A DNA stretch of 64,000 nt from the NCBI RefSeq assembly GCF_029581395.1, contig NZ_CP121113.1, positions 738,501 through 802,500 on the forward strand, given 5' to 3'. The notes below the pieces were generated by a model. It searched no databases. It was given only the letters and a program-made list of their open reading frames with translations, and was not told the origin of the DNA. The position numbers were made by a program, and so were the translations under genes. The stretch's first letter is position 1, and each line of letters opens with the position of its first letter. The stretch comes from Roseinatronobacter sp. S2 (GTDB lineage: Bacteria > Pseudomonadota > Alphaproteobacteria > Rhodobacterales > Rhodobacteraceae). Shown in pieces: positions 9,026-16,909 of this stretch.

Positions 9026-10381
9026 TTAAACTGCCGAACTATGGCCTGTTGTCGCCATAGCGTATTCGTCAAAGAGTGTGGCGATCATCCGCGCCAGCGG
9101 GCGCCCCTCGGTCGGGATTTCCAGCCCTTCGGGGGTGCGTTTGACGAATGCGCCATATTTCGTCACGGCCAGATCAAACAGCGCATCAACATCCGACGTG
9201 TTGGCACCGAACCCTTGCACCAACTCAGCGCGGTTGATCATGAAATCGCACATCAGGGATTCGATGGCGCGCCCCCGCCAGATGTCGGCAGGTGTGAACA
9301 CATGCCCGCGCGATGTCGCGAACTGCCCTGCATGAACATATTTCTTCCAATCCGCCGTTGCCGGTGCGTTTTGCGCATAACCTTGCGGGAAGCGCGAAAT
9401 CGACGACGCGCCCAGACCGATCAGCACGGGCGATGTATCGTCGGTATATCCTTGGAAATTGCGGCGCAATGTTCCTGCCGCCGCCGCCTTGGCCATGCTG
9501 TCATGCGGGCGGGCGAAGTGGTCGATGCCGATTTCGTCATACCCGTCCCACATGAACAGCCTGCGCGCGGTGTCGAACAGTTCCAGACGTTCTTCGGGGC
9601 GCGGCAGTGTCTCTGACGGGATCATTTGCTGACGCCGCGCCATCCACGGCACATGCGCATACCCGTATAGCGCCACGCGGTCGGGGTTCAGCGACAGCAG
9701 CTTTTGCACAGAATCGGAAATTCGCTTCGGGGTCTGATGCGGCAGGCCATACAGAATATCAGCATTCAGGCTGACGATCCCGCGCGCGCGCAGCCCGTCA
9801 ACGGCCTGTTTTGTAATCTCGAAACTTTGGTCACGGCCGATGATTTTCTGGATTTCGGGATCAAAATCCTGCACCCCGATTGACGCGCGGTTCATCCCGG
9901 CATCGGCAAGTGCATCCAGACGTGCATCATCAATTTCATTCGGGTCAATCTCGACCGAGAATTCGCCCCCTTCGGCCATTGGCGCGATGTCAAAGACATG
10001 TGCGGCCAGTTCACGCATTTGCGCTGCGGGCATAAGCGTTGGCGTGCCCCCCCCCCAATGCAACCGCGACAGGCGCACACCTTCGGGCAGAATCGCGCGC
10101 AGCAGTTCAAGTTCCATGCGCAGCGATTCGATATAGGACAGCACTGGCGCATCGCTGCTGGTGCCTTGGGTGCGGCATGCACAAAACCAGCACAACCTGC
10201 GACAGAAGGGCACATGCAGGTAAAGCGATATTTCGCTATCTGGCTGGATTTGCTGAATCCAGTTTGCAATTGTGTCGCCGCGCAGCCGGGATTGGAACTG
10301 CGGCGCCGTCGGATAGCTTGTGTAGCGCGGCACGCGCGCGTCAAACAGGCCAAGCTTAGTAAGTTGCGAAATGTAAGACAT
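9026..10381 (-). CDS. hemN: Oxygen-independent coproporphyrinogen III oxidase
   Basis: A 451-residue radical-SAM enzyme converting coproporphyrinogen III to protoporphyrinogen IX without oxygen in haem (and, where present, bacteriochlorophyll) synthesis. The Fe-S/SAM motif is CRRLCWFC with Cys60, Cys64 and Cys67, and LHWGGGTP at 107-114 is the SAM-contacting glycine motif. The N-terminal GLFDARVPRYTSYPTAP is typical of HemN rather than of HemW. The reading frame passes intact through a run of ten G on the coding strand (10047-10056). It is divergent from fnrL with a 54-bp gap that holds a perfect FNR site, so anaerobic control by FnrL is likely. The start codon has almost no leader. Confidence 0.96.
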   Translation of the reverse strand: MSYISQLTKLGLFDARVPRYTSYPTAPQFQSRLRGDTIANWIQQIQPDSEISLYLHVPFCRRLCWFCACRTQGTSSDAPVLSYIESLRMELELLRAILPEGVRLSRLHWGGGTPTLMPAAQMRELAAHVFDIAPMAEGGEFSVEIDPNEIDDARLDALADAGMNRASIGVQDFDPEIQKIIGRDQSFEITKQAVDGLRARGIVSLNADILYGLPHQTPKRISDSVQKLLSLNPDRVALYGYAHVPWMARRQQMIPSETLPRPEERLELFDTARRLFMWDGYDEIGIDHFARPHDSMAKAAAAGTLRRNFQGYTDDTSPVLIGLGASSISRFPQGYAQNAPATADWKKYVHAGQFATSRGHVFTPADIWRGRAIESLMCDFMINRAELVQGFGANTSDVDALFDLAVTKYGAFVKRTPEGLEIPTEGRPLARMIATLFDEYAMATTGHSSAV

Positions 10382-10397
10382 ACCTGTAGGGTATATT

Positions 10398-10403
10398 TAT
10401 AAT
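10398..10403 (+). promoter_or_regulatory. Probable fnrL promoter (-10 TATAAT)
   Basis: A consensus -10 hexamer TATAAT (10398-10403) lies 17 bp after AAGACA (10375-10380), a 4/6 match to the -35 consensus. The predicted start point is near 10410. The FNR box then falls just downstream of the start point, the expected arrangement for repression. Confidence 0.6.
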
Positions 10404-10416
10404 GATCCCAAACTCC

Positions 10417-10430
10417 TTGATGTAGATCAA
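10417..10430 (+). promoter_or_regulatory. FNR/FnrL binding site between hemN and fnrL
   Basis: TTGAT-GTAG-ATCAA is a perfect match to the FNR consensus TTGAT-N4-ATCAA. It ends five bases before the fnrL start codon and its centre is about 42 bp from the hemN start codon. It could therefore activate hemN and autorepress fnrL. Confidence 0.9.
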
Positions 10431-10435
10431 ACAGC

Positions 10436-11188
10436 ATGAACCGCGTTACACCAAAAATCCAGACGTTCGGGCAGGATTGCGAATCCTGTCCCATTCGACA
10501 CCGCGCCGTGTGCGCACGGTGCGAAGCTGATGAATTGCAGGTTCTGGAGCAGATAAAATATTACCGCAGTTTTGAAGCTGGCCAGACCGTGGCCTGGGCC
10601 GGTGATAACATGGATTTTGTCGCATCGGTGGTGACCGGAATAGCGACGCTTAGCCAGACTATGGAAGACGGGCGCCGCCAGATGGTGGGGCTTTTGCTGC
10701 CATCGGATTTTGTTGGTCGGCCCGGGCGCAGCCGGTCCGCCTATGATGTGACTGCCGCCACAAATCTGGTTATGTGTTGTTTTCGCAGAAAACCTTTCGA
10801 GGAGTTGATGCTAAGCACCCCGCATATCGGGCAGCGGTTGCTGGAAATGACCCTTGATGAACTGGACGCCGCGCGCGAATGGATGTTGCTGCTGGGGCGC
10901 AAGACCGCGCGCGAAAAGATCGCAAGCCTGTTGTGCATTATTGCGCGACGGGATGCGTCGTTGCAGCTTAGCCAGTCCCAGGGAGAGTTGAGTTTTGAAC
11001 TGCCCCTGACACGCGAGGCAATGTCCGAATATCTGGGTCTGACGCTGGAAACCGTCAGCCGCCAGATGTCCAGCCTGCGCAAGGAAGGGTTGATCCTGAC
11101 CGAAGGCAAACGCCGCATTACGATTCCGGATTTCGACAAGCTTCTGGAAGAAACCGGCGATGATTCGGACGGTGGGTTTCTGATCTAA
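10436..11188 (+). CDS. fnrL: Oxygen-responsive Crp/Fnr-family transcription regulator FnrL
   Basis: A 250-residue regulator. N-terminal cysteines (C15, C18, C26, C29) with C114 or C115 can ligate the oxygen-labile 4Fe-4S cluster. A cyclic-nucleotide-binding-like fold follows, then a C-terminal helix-turn-helix with LETVSRQMSSL; the E..SR pattern in the recognition helix is the one that reads TTGAT half-sites. Known targets in Rhodobacter include hemN-type genes and the cco operons, all present here. The start at 10436 is forced by an in-frame stop just upstream, and there is no recognisable Shine-Dalgarno because the FNR box occupies that place. Confidence 0.95.
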   Translation: MNRVTPKIQTFGQDCESCPIRHRAVCARCEADELQVLEQIKYYRSFEAGQTVAWAGDNMDFVASVVTGIATLSQTMEDGRRQMVGLLLPSDFVGRPGRSRSAYDVTAATNLVMCCFRRKPFEELMLSTPHIGQRLLEMTLDELDAAREWMLLLGRKTAREKIASLLCIIARRDASLQLSQSQGELSFELPLTREAMSEYLGLTLETVSRQMSSLRKEGLILTEGKRRITIPDFDKLLEETGDDSDGGFLI

Positions 11189-11340
11189 ACTTATAGATAT
11201 CTTTAAAAATCATGAATTTGCATCGTATTAATTTCTGACGATGCCCCTGAATCGACACAATTATTGCCCCGAATTGCCATCATGTCCGCATGTAATCCTG
11301 AATATACTTTGGGTTGAGTGGCTGAATTTTCGGGGGTCAA

Positions 11341-11871
11341 ATGTTCGATTGGGACACAGATTATGACGAACTGGTCACGCATGGCCAGAAGGATACCGCG
11401 ACAGTCCCGGATGTCAGGAAACCCTGGTTTGGGGATGGAATTTCTGCGACTGACCGTATCGTCCCAATGCTGTGCATTCTGTGTGTGGCAGTCATTGCGC
11501 TGTTTCCAAGCAAGTCTGGCATAGCGTCCGGTTCGGTGGTGGCCTTTGCGGTGACATCGCCCCTGATGTTGGCCGTTGAGCGTGATGATCTGTCCATGCC
11601 CGACGGGTTGCGGACCTACACTTATGCAGAGTTCCGCAGCTTCATAAGCAATGTCGCGCAGCTTGGCGATGCTGACCTGACCGCCTATGCCCGCATCACT
11701 GCGGATGACATTGCCCATGCGGGTGTCGGATGGGCCTCAGACGCTTTTCATGATGTCATGACCCTGTTGCAACTGGAAAAGGCACGGCGCGGGTTGAACG
11801 TGATATTCCCCGCGCCGCCTGTGGAAACTGGTGCCTTTATTCCGGTTCCTGACCTTCAGATTCAGGGCTGA
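11341..11871 (+). CDS. Uncharacterised membrane protein
   Basis: A 176-residue protein that I do not recognise. An acidic N-terminus (MFDWDTDYDELV) precedes two hydrophobic stretches, about residues 41-57 (IVPMLCILCVAVIALF) and 62-79 (SGSVVAFAVTSPLMLAV), that could form a membrane hairpin, followed by a soluble C-terminal half. Codon use resembles neighbouring genes, and GGGGGTC precedes the ATG. It lies between fnrL and the convergent uspA, inside an oxygen-regulated cluster, but no FNR site precedes it. Function unknown; a role in microaerobic metabolism is only a guess from position. Confidence 0.65.
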   Translation: MFDWDTDYDELVTHGQKDTATVPDVRKPWFGDGISATDRIVPMLCILCVAVIALFPSKSGIASGSVVAFAVTSPLMLAVERDDLSMPDGLRTYTYAEFRSFISNVAQLGDADLTAYARITADDIAHAGVGWASDAFHDVMTLLQLEKARRGLNVIFPAPPVETGAFIPVPDLQIQG

Positions 11872-11890
11872 TCAGGGCTGCCGCATTCGG

Positions 11891-12730
11891 CTAATGTGCC
11901 ATAAAGATCGCGCAGGGCGTGTCTTCCAGCATGTCGCGGGTGGCCCCGCCAAGGATGGCTTCGCGCAACCGCGACCGCCCGTATGCCCCCATGACCAGCA
12001 AATCTGCGGCCTGATCGTTCAGATGCCGGCGCAACACATCACTGGTGCGCGGCAGGGTGCGGGCCAGAACCGATACATCCGCATGAATGCCGTGTCGCAC
12101 CAGCATCTGGGCCAGCAAGCCACCGGGATCGGACCGTTCGGACCCATGCGAGGGCGGGTCGATGATGACCGCATTGACCAGATCTGCCTGTTTCAACAGC
12201 GGCAGCGATGCACGCGTCGCGTGCAGGGCTTCGTCGCTTTGGTTCCAGGCCAGCACGACCTTGTTGAATTCCGGCAGGGCGGCACCGGGATGGGGCAGGA
12301 CAAGCACAGGCGCATCCCCTTCGAATAATGCAGATTCGGTGATCACCTCGTCTTGTGGGCCGCGCCCCGCGCCATATGGCAGCGGCAGCACGACCAGATC
12401 AGAGAACCGCGCTTTCAACCCGACATATGATGTGATTCCGCCCAGTGACAGCACGGCGCTGTCGGTGCTCCAGCGGATGTCCGTGCCGCGCAGGTGCTCG
12501 CGGGCGGCGTCCTGCAATGCATCGGCGGTGGCTTTCGCCGCATCAAGGGAATCCTGATAGATGATCGCGGGTGCACCTGCATAAAAGCCCATGCTTTGCG
12601 TGGTATCCACGCCCATGCAGCACACTTCCAGATGGGCATCAAACCGCCGTGCAAGGGCAATGGCAGATTGTAGCAGGGGTTGCAGGCCCGTTTCTGTAGC
12701 AACGAATGTGACCAGGGTCTTGTAGGACAT
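11891..12730 (-). CDS. Universal stress protein with two UspA domains
   Basis: A 279-residue protein with tandem Usp folds. The second domain ends with the ATP-binding-type pattern MGAYGRSRLREAILGGATRD. A similar orf of about 277 residues lies divergently upstream of ccoN in Rhodobacter species, so this synteny is conserved. Its start is about 300 bp from ccoN with an FNR site between them that could serve both genes. It converges with the unknown membrane protein with only 19 bp between stops. Physiological role not defined. Confidence 0.88.
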   Translation of the reverse strand: MSYKTLVTFVATETGLQPLLQSAIALARRFDAHLEVCCMGVDTTQSMGFYAGAPAIIYQDSLDAAKATADALQDAAREHLRGTDIRWSTDSAVLSLGGITSYVGLKARFSDLVVLPLPYGAGRGPQDEVITESALFEGDAPVLVLPHPGAALPEFNKVVLAWNQSDEALHATRASLPLLKQADLVNAVIIDPPSHGSERSDPGGLLAQMLVRHGIHADVSVLARTLPRTSDVLRRHLNDQAADLLVMGAYGRSRLREAILGGATRDMLEDTPCAIFMAH

Positions 12731-13038
12731 CGCGAACTCCTTTCATTAAACTTGCCGCGAAAAGCGGGCTGATGCCTTTCGCAGTACCACGCGTAGCATC
12801 AAAATCCCGGCGCTGCTGCACAACGCCCACTTGCAGCACAACATTTCATACTGTCATGCACGACCCCCCCAACATGCCCCAAGTCGGGGGGGCGCACATT
12901 GATCTGACGCAAAATATCGGACGAAGAAATTGACATGAATCAAAGTTCTTGTCCGCGTACCGTGACAAAACGCACCATGCAAAACTGTCCGTGCTATTTG
13001 TATTAAGATAGCAGGAAGATAATATAGGGACGCAGATC
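12731..13038. other. uspA-ccoN divergent intergenic region
   Basis: This 308-bp gap holds the upstream signals of two divergent genes. It contains an inverted repeat of seven C and seven G (12864-12870 and 12886-12892), the ccoN FNR site (12930-12943), and an AT-rich stretch with TATTAA at 13001-13006 that could be a -10 element. I see no additional gene. Confidence 0.6.
12930..12943 (+). promoter_or_regulatory. FNR/FnrL site upstream of ccoN
   Basis: TTGAC-ATGA-ATCAA differs from the FNR consensus by one base. Its centre is about 100 bp upstream of the ccoN start codon. FNR control of ccoN operons is established in Rhodobacter and Paracoccus. Confidence 0.82.
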
Positions 13039-14643
13039 ATGTGGGATTACTTGAAGCTTGCTGTGTTGGGGGTGGTCGTGGTTGTCGCTGCGATCGCTGC
13101 CAGCATGGCACGCGATTTGCCTTATTTGGTCCACATGCTGGTGATCATGCTTGCAGCAGCGATCACCTTCGTGTGGCAAATTCGTCGTGCCGGAGAGCCT
13201 GCGCCGGTGGCGAATCCAAATGAATATATGGACGGCCCCATTCGTTTTGGCGTGGTTGCCACTGCCTTTTGGGGGGTTGTCGGTTTTCTGGTGGGTGTTG
13301 TTATTGCATTCCAGCTGGCATGGCCTGACCTGAATTTTCAATGGGCACAAGGCTATCTGAATTTCGGGCGTCTGCGTCCGTTGCACACCTCGGCGGTGAT
13401 TTTCGCATTTGGCGGGAATGCCCTGATTGCAACAGCGTTCTACGTCGTGCAGCGCACATCGGCCTCGCGGTTGTGGGGGGGCGGTCTGGCATGGTTCGTG
13501 TTCTGGGGCTATCAGATTTTCATCGTCATGGCCGCGACAGGCTATGTGCTGGGGTCGACTCAGGCGCAGGAATATGCCGAACCCGAATGGCTGACCGATC
13601 TGTGGTTAACCATTGTCTGGGTTGCGTTCCTTGCGGTCTATATGGGCACGGTCATCAACCGGCGTGAACCGCATATCTATGTGGCAAACTGGTTCTATAT
13701 CGCGTTTATCGTGACCGTCGCGATGTTGCACCTTGTCAACAACGCCGCGATCCCCGTTTCTGCATTCGGGTCGAAATCGGTTCCCGTCTGGTCTGGTGTG
13801 CAATCTGCCATGATCCAGTGGTGGTATGGGCACAACGCGGTTGGCTTCTTCCTGACGGCCGGTTTTCTGGGCATGATGTATTACTTCATCCCCAAACAGG
13901 CAGAACGTCCGGTCTACAGCTACAAGCTGTCCATCATGCACTTCTGGGCGCTGATCTTCCTGTATATCTGGGCCGGTCCGCACCACCTGCATTACACCGC
14001 ACTGCCTGACTGGGCGCAGACGCTGGGCATGACATTCTCGATCATGTTGTGGATGCCGTCATGGGGCGGGATGATCAACGGTCTGATGACGCTTTCGGGA
14101 GCATGGGACAAACTGCGCACCGATCCGATCATCCGTATGATGGTGGTTGCCGTGGGCTTTTATGGCATGGCCACGTTTGAAGGGCCGATGATGTCGATCA
14201 AGGCCGTCAACAGCCTGTCGCATTACACGGACTGGACCATCGGGCATGTGCATTCCGCCGCACTTGGCTGGAACGGCATGATCACATTCGGCGCGCTATA
14301 CTATCTGGTGCCAAAACTGTGGCAGCGCGAAGGGCTGTATAGCCTGCGGCTGGTCAGCTGGCATTTCTGGTTGGCCACAATCGGGATCGTGCTTTATGCG
14401 GCCTCGATGTGGGTGACCGGCATCATGGAAGGTCTGATGTGGCGCGAAGTCGATGCGCAGGGTTTCCTTGTAAACTCTTTCGCTGACACGGTTTCTGCGA
14501 AATTCCCGATGTATGTGGTGCGGGGTCTGGGCGGAACGATGTTCCTGCTGGGGGCGATCATCATGTGCTATAACCTGTGGAAAACTGTGACGAGCACGGC
14601 GGAAAAACAACCCGCCCGTGCCGCCGCAGTGCCCGCTGAATAA
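13039..14643 (+). CDS. ccoN: cbb3-type cytochrome c oxidase subunit I
   Basis: A 534-residue catalytic subunit with about twelve membrane helices that binds the low-spin haem b and the haem b3-CuB oxygen-reducing centre. Histidine-rich segments expected for the metals are visible ([52 protein letters not shown]). The start [11 protein letters not shown] matches the alphaproteobacterial form, and AGGGA precedes it. First gene of ccoNOQP. cbb3 oxidases have high oxygen affinity and work under microaerobic conditions, consistent with the upstream FNR site. Confidence 0.97.
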   Translation: MWDYLKLAVLGVVVVVAAIAASMARDLPYLVHMLVIMLAAAITFVWQIRRAGEPAPVANPNEYMDGPIRFGVVATAFWGVVGFLVGVVIAFQLAWPDLNFQWAQGYLNFGRLRPLHTSAVIFAFGGNALIATAFYVVQRTSASRLWGGGLAWFVFWGYQIFIVMAATGYVLGSTQAQEYAEPEWLTDLWLTIVWVAFLAVYMGTVINRREPHIYVANWFYIAFIVTVAMLHLVNNAAIPVSAFGSKSVPVWSGVQSAMIQWWYGHNAVGFFLTAGFLGMMYYFIPKQAERPVYSYKLSIMHFWALIFLYIWAGPHHLHYTALPDWAQTLGMTFSIMLWMPSWGGMINGLMTLSGAWDKLRTDPIIRMMVVAVGFYGMATFEGPMMSIKAVNSLSHYTDWTIGHVHSAALGWNGMITFGALYYLVPKLWQREGLYSLRLVSWHFWLATIGIVLYAASMWVTGIMEGLMWREVDAQGFLVNSFADTVSAKFPMYVVRGLGGTMFLLGAIIMCYNLWKTVTSTAEKQPARAAAVPAE

Positions 14644-14654
14644 CGGAGGGCATT

Positions 14655-15386
14655 ATGGGACTTCTTGATCACCACAAGAAAATCGAAACGCATGCCACGC
14701 TTTTGCTGGTGCTGAGTTTCCTTGTCGTCACCATTGGTGGCATCGTTCAGATCGTGCCTTTGTTTTATCTTGATAACACAATCGAGAAGGTTGAAGGCAT
14801 GCGCCCCTATGCGCCGCTGGAAATCGCGGGTCGTGAGATTTATCTGCGTGAAGGGTGCTATACCTGCCACAGCCAGATGATCCGCCCCATGCGCGACGAG
14901 GTGGAGCGGTATGGCCATTACAGCCTTGCTGCGGAATCGATGTATGATCACCCGTTCCAGTGGGGGTCCAAGCGGACAGGGCCGGATCTGGCCCGTCTGG
15001 GCGGGCGCTATTCGGATGACTGGCATGTGCAGCACATGATCAACCCGCGCGATGTTGTGCCGGAATCGATCATGCCGTCCTACGGGTATATGCTGAACCG
15101 CACGCTGGACCGGTCAGATGCCGAACATGTGCGCGATGTCATGGCGGTCTATCGCGTGCTGGGACATCCCTACACCGAAGACATGATGGAAAACGCAGTC
15201 GGTGACTTCTTCGCGCAAGCCGAAGACTTCGGTGATCCGGGCATCCTGGACCGCTATCCGGGGGCGCAGCAGCGCAACTTCGACGGGCAAGAGCAGGTGA
15301 CAGAAATGGACGCCATCATTGCCTATATGCAGATGCTGGGAACGTTGGTCGATTTCGACACATTCGTGCCCGTCGCCAATCGCTAG
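14655..15386 (+). CDS. ccoO: cbb3-type cytochrome c oxidase subunit II (monohaem)
   Basis: A 243-residue membrane-anchored monohaem cytochrome c. An N-terminal helix ([19 protein letters not shown]) anchors a periplasmic domain with haem motif CYTCH at 68-72 and several Met candidates for the axial ligand ([19 protein letters not shown]). It passes electrons from CcoP to CcoN. It lies 11 bp after ccoN with an ACGGAGG ribosome-binding site. Confidence 0.97.
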   Translation: MGLLDHHKKIETHATLLLVLSFLVVTIGGIVQIVPLFYLDNTIEKVEGMRPYAPLEIAGREIYLREGCYTCHSQMIRPMRDEVERYGHYSLAAESMYDHPFQWGSKRTGPDLARLGGRYSDDWHVQHMINPRDVVPESIMPSYGYMLNRTLDRSDAEHVRDVMAVYRVLGHPYTEDMMENAVGDFFAQAEDFGDPGILDRYPGAQQRNFDGQEQVTEMDAIIAYMQMLGTLVDFDTFVPVANR

Positions 15387-15398
15387 GGGGGAAGGAAA

Positions 15399-15617
15399 AT
15401 GGAAACATACACTTTTCTGCGCGCGTTTGCCGATAGCTGGCATCTGCTATTCATGTTCTGCTTCTTCATCGGGGTATTCGTGTTCATCTTGCGCCCCGGC
15501 TCAAAGAAGGTTCACGACGAATCTGCGAACATGATTTTCCGTAACGATGACAAGCCTGAGGGTGCCGGTTCCGACAGCCATCAGGGGCGTCACGCTGACC
15601 CGAAAGAGGCCCGCTGA
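15399..15617 (+). CDS. ccoQ: cbb3-type cytochrome oxidase small subunit CcoQ
   Basis: A 72-residue single-helix membrane protein (helix about residues 14-31, WHLLFMFCFFIGVFVFIL) with a charged, His/Asp-rich cytoplasmic tail. CcoQ stabilises the oxidase complex. It follows ccoO closely with a GGGGGAAGG ribosome-binding site, and its stop overlaps the ccoP start (TGATG). Confidence 0.93.
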   Translation: METYTFLRAFADSWHLLFMFCFFIGVFVFILRPGSKKVHDESANMIFRNDDKPEGAGSDSHQGRHADPKEAR

Positions 15618-16537
15618 TGGCTGACAATTCCGAAAACAAGGTTACACCCGCCTCCCGGCAGTATCCTGATCCGGCCAAAAAGCTGAAACATGACGTTGCA
15701 ACCACAGGCCATAGCTGGGACGGGATTGAAGAATACGACAATCCGATGCCGCGCTGGTGGGTCTGGATATTCATCATCACGATCATCTGGTCGGTGGGGT
15801 ATTGGATCGCGTATCCGGCATGGCCGGGCATAAAATCCGCGACGTCAGGTTTGCTGGGCTATTCGTCGCGTGCCAATGTCGCCCAAGAAATCAACGCATT
15901 CGAGGCCCGCAACGAACAGTTTTTCGTCCAGCTGGTCGATACTGATCTGGAAGCGATTCATGACAATGATGAATTGCACCGGTTCGCAGTCAATGCCGGG
16001 GCGTCGGTGTTTCGCGCGCAATGCTCGCAATGTCACGGCAGCGGTGGTGCAGGCGTTCAGGCAGCGGGCTACCCGAACCTGCTGGATGATGACTGGCTGT
16101 GGGGTGGCACGATGGACGACATTCTGACGACTGTGACCTGGGGTATCCGCAACGAGGATTTCGCAGATGCACGCTGGTCGGAAATGCCGGCTTTCGGCCG
16201 TGATGGTTTGCTGGAAGATGCCGAGATTGATCAGGTTGTGCACCATGTCCTGTCGCTTTCGGGGTCGGACCATGATGCGCAACTGGCCGCTGGCGGGGCA
16301 GAACTGTTCGAGATCAACTGTGCATCCTGCCATGGTGACGGCGGCGAAGGGGATTATTTCCTTGGGGCACCCGCATTGAACAACCAGGTCTGGCTGTATG
16401 GCGGGTCATTCGATGCCATTCGCGAAACGATTTACTATTCGCGTTTTGGCGTGATGCCCGGCTTTGAGAACCGCTTGCGCGAAGCGGAAATCCGTGCGGT
16501 TGCAGCCTATGTTCACCAATTGGGTGGCGGTCAGTAA
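15617..16537 (+). CDS. ccoP: cbb3-type cytochrome c oxidase subunit III (dihaem)
   Basis: A 306-residue dihaem cytochrome c. One N-terminal membrane helix (about 46-66, RWWVWIFIITIIWSVGYWIAY) anchors two cytochrome domains with CSQCH at 136-140 and CASCH at 235-239. Axial Met candidates are Met190 (SEMPAFG) and Met280 (GVMPGFE). It accepts electrons from soluble or anchored cytochrome c and delivers them to CcoO. Last gene of the structural operon; a terminator follows. Confidence 0.97.
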   Translation: MADNSENKVTPASRQYPDPAKKLKHDVATTGHSWDGIEEYDNPMPRWWVWIFIITIIWSVGYWIAYPAWPGIKSATSGLLGYSSRANVAQEINAFEARNEQFFVQLVDTDLEAIHDNDELHRFAVNAGASVFRAQCSQCHGSGGAGVQAAGYPNLLDDDWLWGGTMDDILTTVTWGIRNEDFADARWSEMPAFGRDGLLEDAEIDQVVHHVLSLSGSDHDAQLAAGGAELFEINCASCHGDGGEGDYFLGAPALNNQVWLYGGSFDAIRETIYYSRFGVMPGFENRLREAEIRAVAAYVHQLGGGQ

Positions 16538-16561
16538 CACACGCCCGGCCCGGCGTTTTTT

Positions 16562-16597
16562 CAGGCCCCTGCGCAAGCCGGGGCCTGTTTCATTTCA
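16562..16597 (+). terminator. Terminator of the ccoNOQP operon
   Basis: A perfect 8-bp stem CAGGCCCC (16562-16569) with GGGGCCTG (16580-16587) is followed by TTTCATTTC, 24 bp after the ccoP stop. Confidence 0.8.
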
Positions 16598-16654
16598 GTG
16601 CGCAGATGTGGCCTTGCGACATCCTGTCGCCTGTTGTTCGATGCGCAGAAGTAT

Positions 16655-16668
16655 TTGATCTGTATCAA
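16655..16668 (+). promoter_or_regulatory. Distal perfect FNR box upstream of ccoG
   Basis: TTGAT-CTGT-ATCAA matches the FNR consensus exactly. It lies about 250 bp upstream of the ccoG start, further than usual for direct activation of that gene. Confidence 0.85.
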
Positions 16669-16838
16669 TGTTACAGTCAGCTTTCAGGGGCAAAGGTCGG
16701 GCACGCCCTGGCATACAGGGCCGCGTCGGCCTTCATTCCTGTTCGCGCGTGTTATTGAAGGTCGGCGCTACACCCTTTCCCGCGAAAACGATGTGGTGCT
16801 TTGGCAATTGGTTAAAAGATGCATTGCCGAAGCGCTTT

Positions 16839-16852
16839 TTGATTCAAGTCAA
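16839..16852 (+). promoter_or_regulatory. Proximal FNR site upstream of ccoG
   Basis: TTGAT-TCAA-GTCAA has one mismatch to the FNR consensus. Its centre is 64 bp before the ccoG start codon, which would put a class II start point near 16887. Confidence 0.75.
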
Positions 16853-16909
16853 GGTTTGTTCTGGTGAACCATGTGATTACCGGACCAGCCCAATAGCCGG
16901 AGCATCGGA

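Larger units (their letters stand above)
16538..16909. other. ccoP-ccoG intergenic region
   Basis: This 372-bp gap holds the ccoNOQP terminator, a distal perfect FNR box and a proximal near-consensus FNR box before ccoG. Short open frames here lack ribosome-binding sites and resemble nothing I know, so I call no gene. The about 170 bp between the two FNR boxes has no explained content. Confidence 0.6.

Noticed and set aside
8797..9072. Open frames reading through repeat copy 1 (and their counterparts in copies 2 and 3) as a possible small protein family
   Set aside because: The shared peptides come from the shared DNA. Frames begin and end in unrelated flanks, no ribosome-binding site is conserved, and palindromic structure explains the conservation better.
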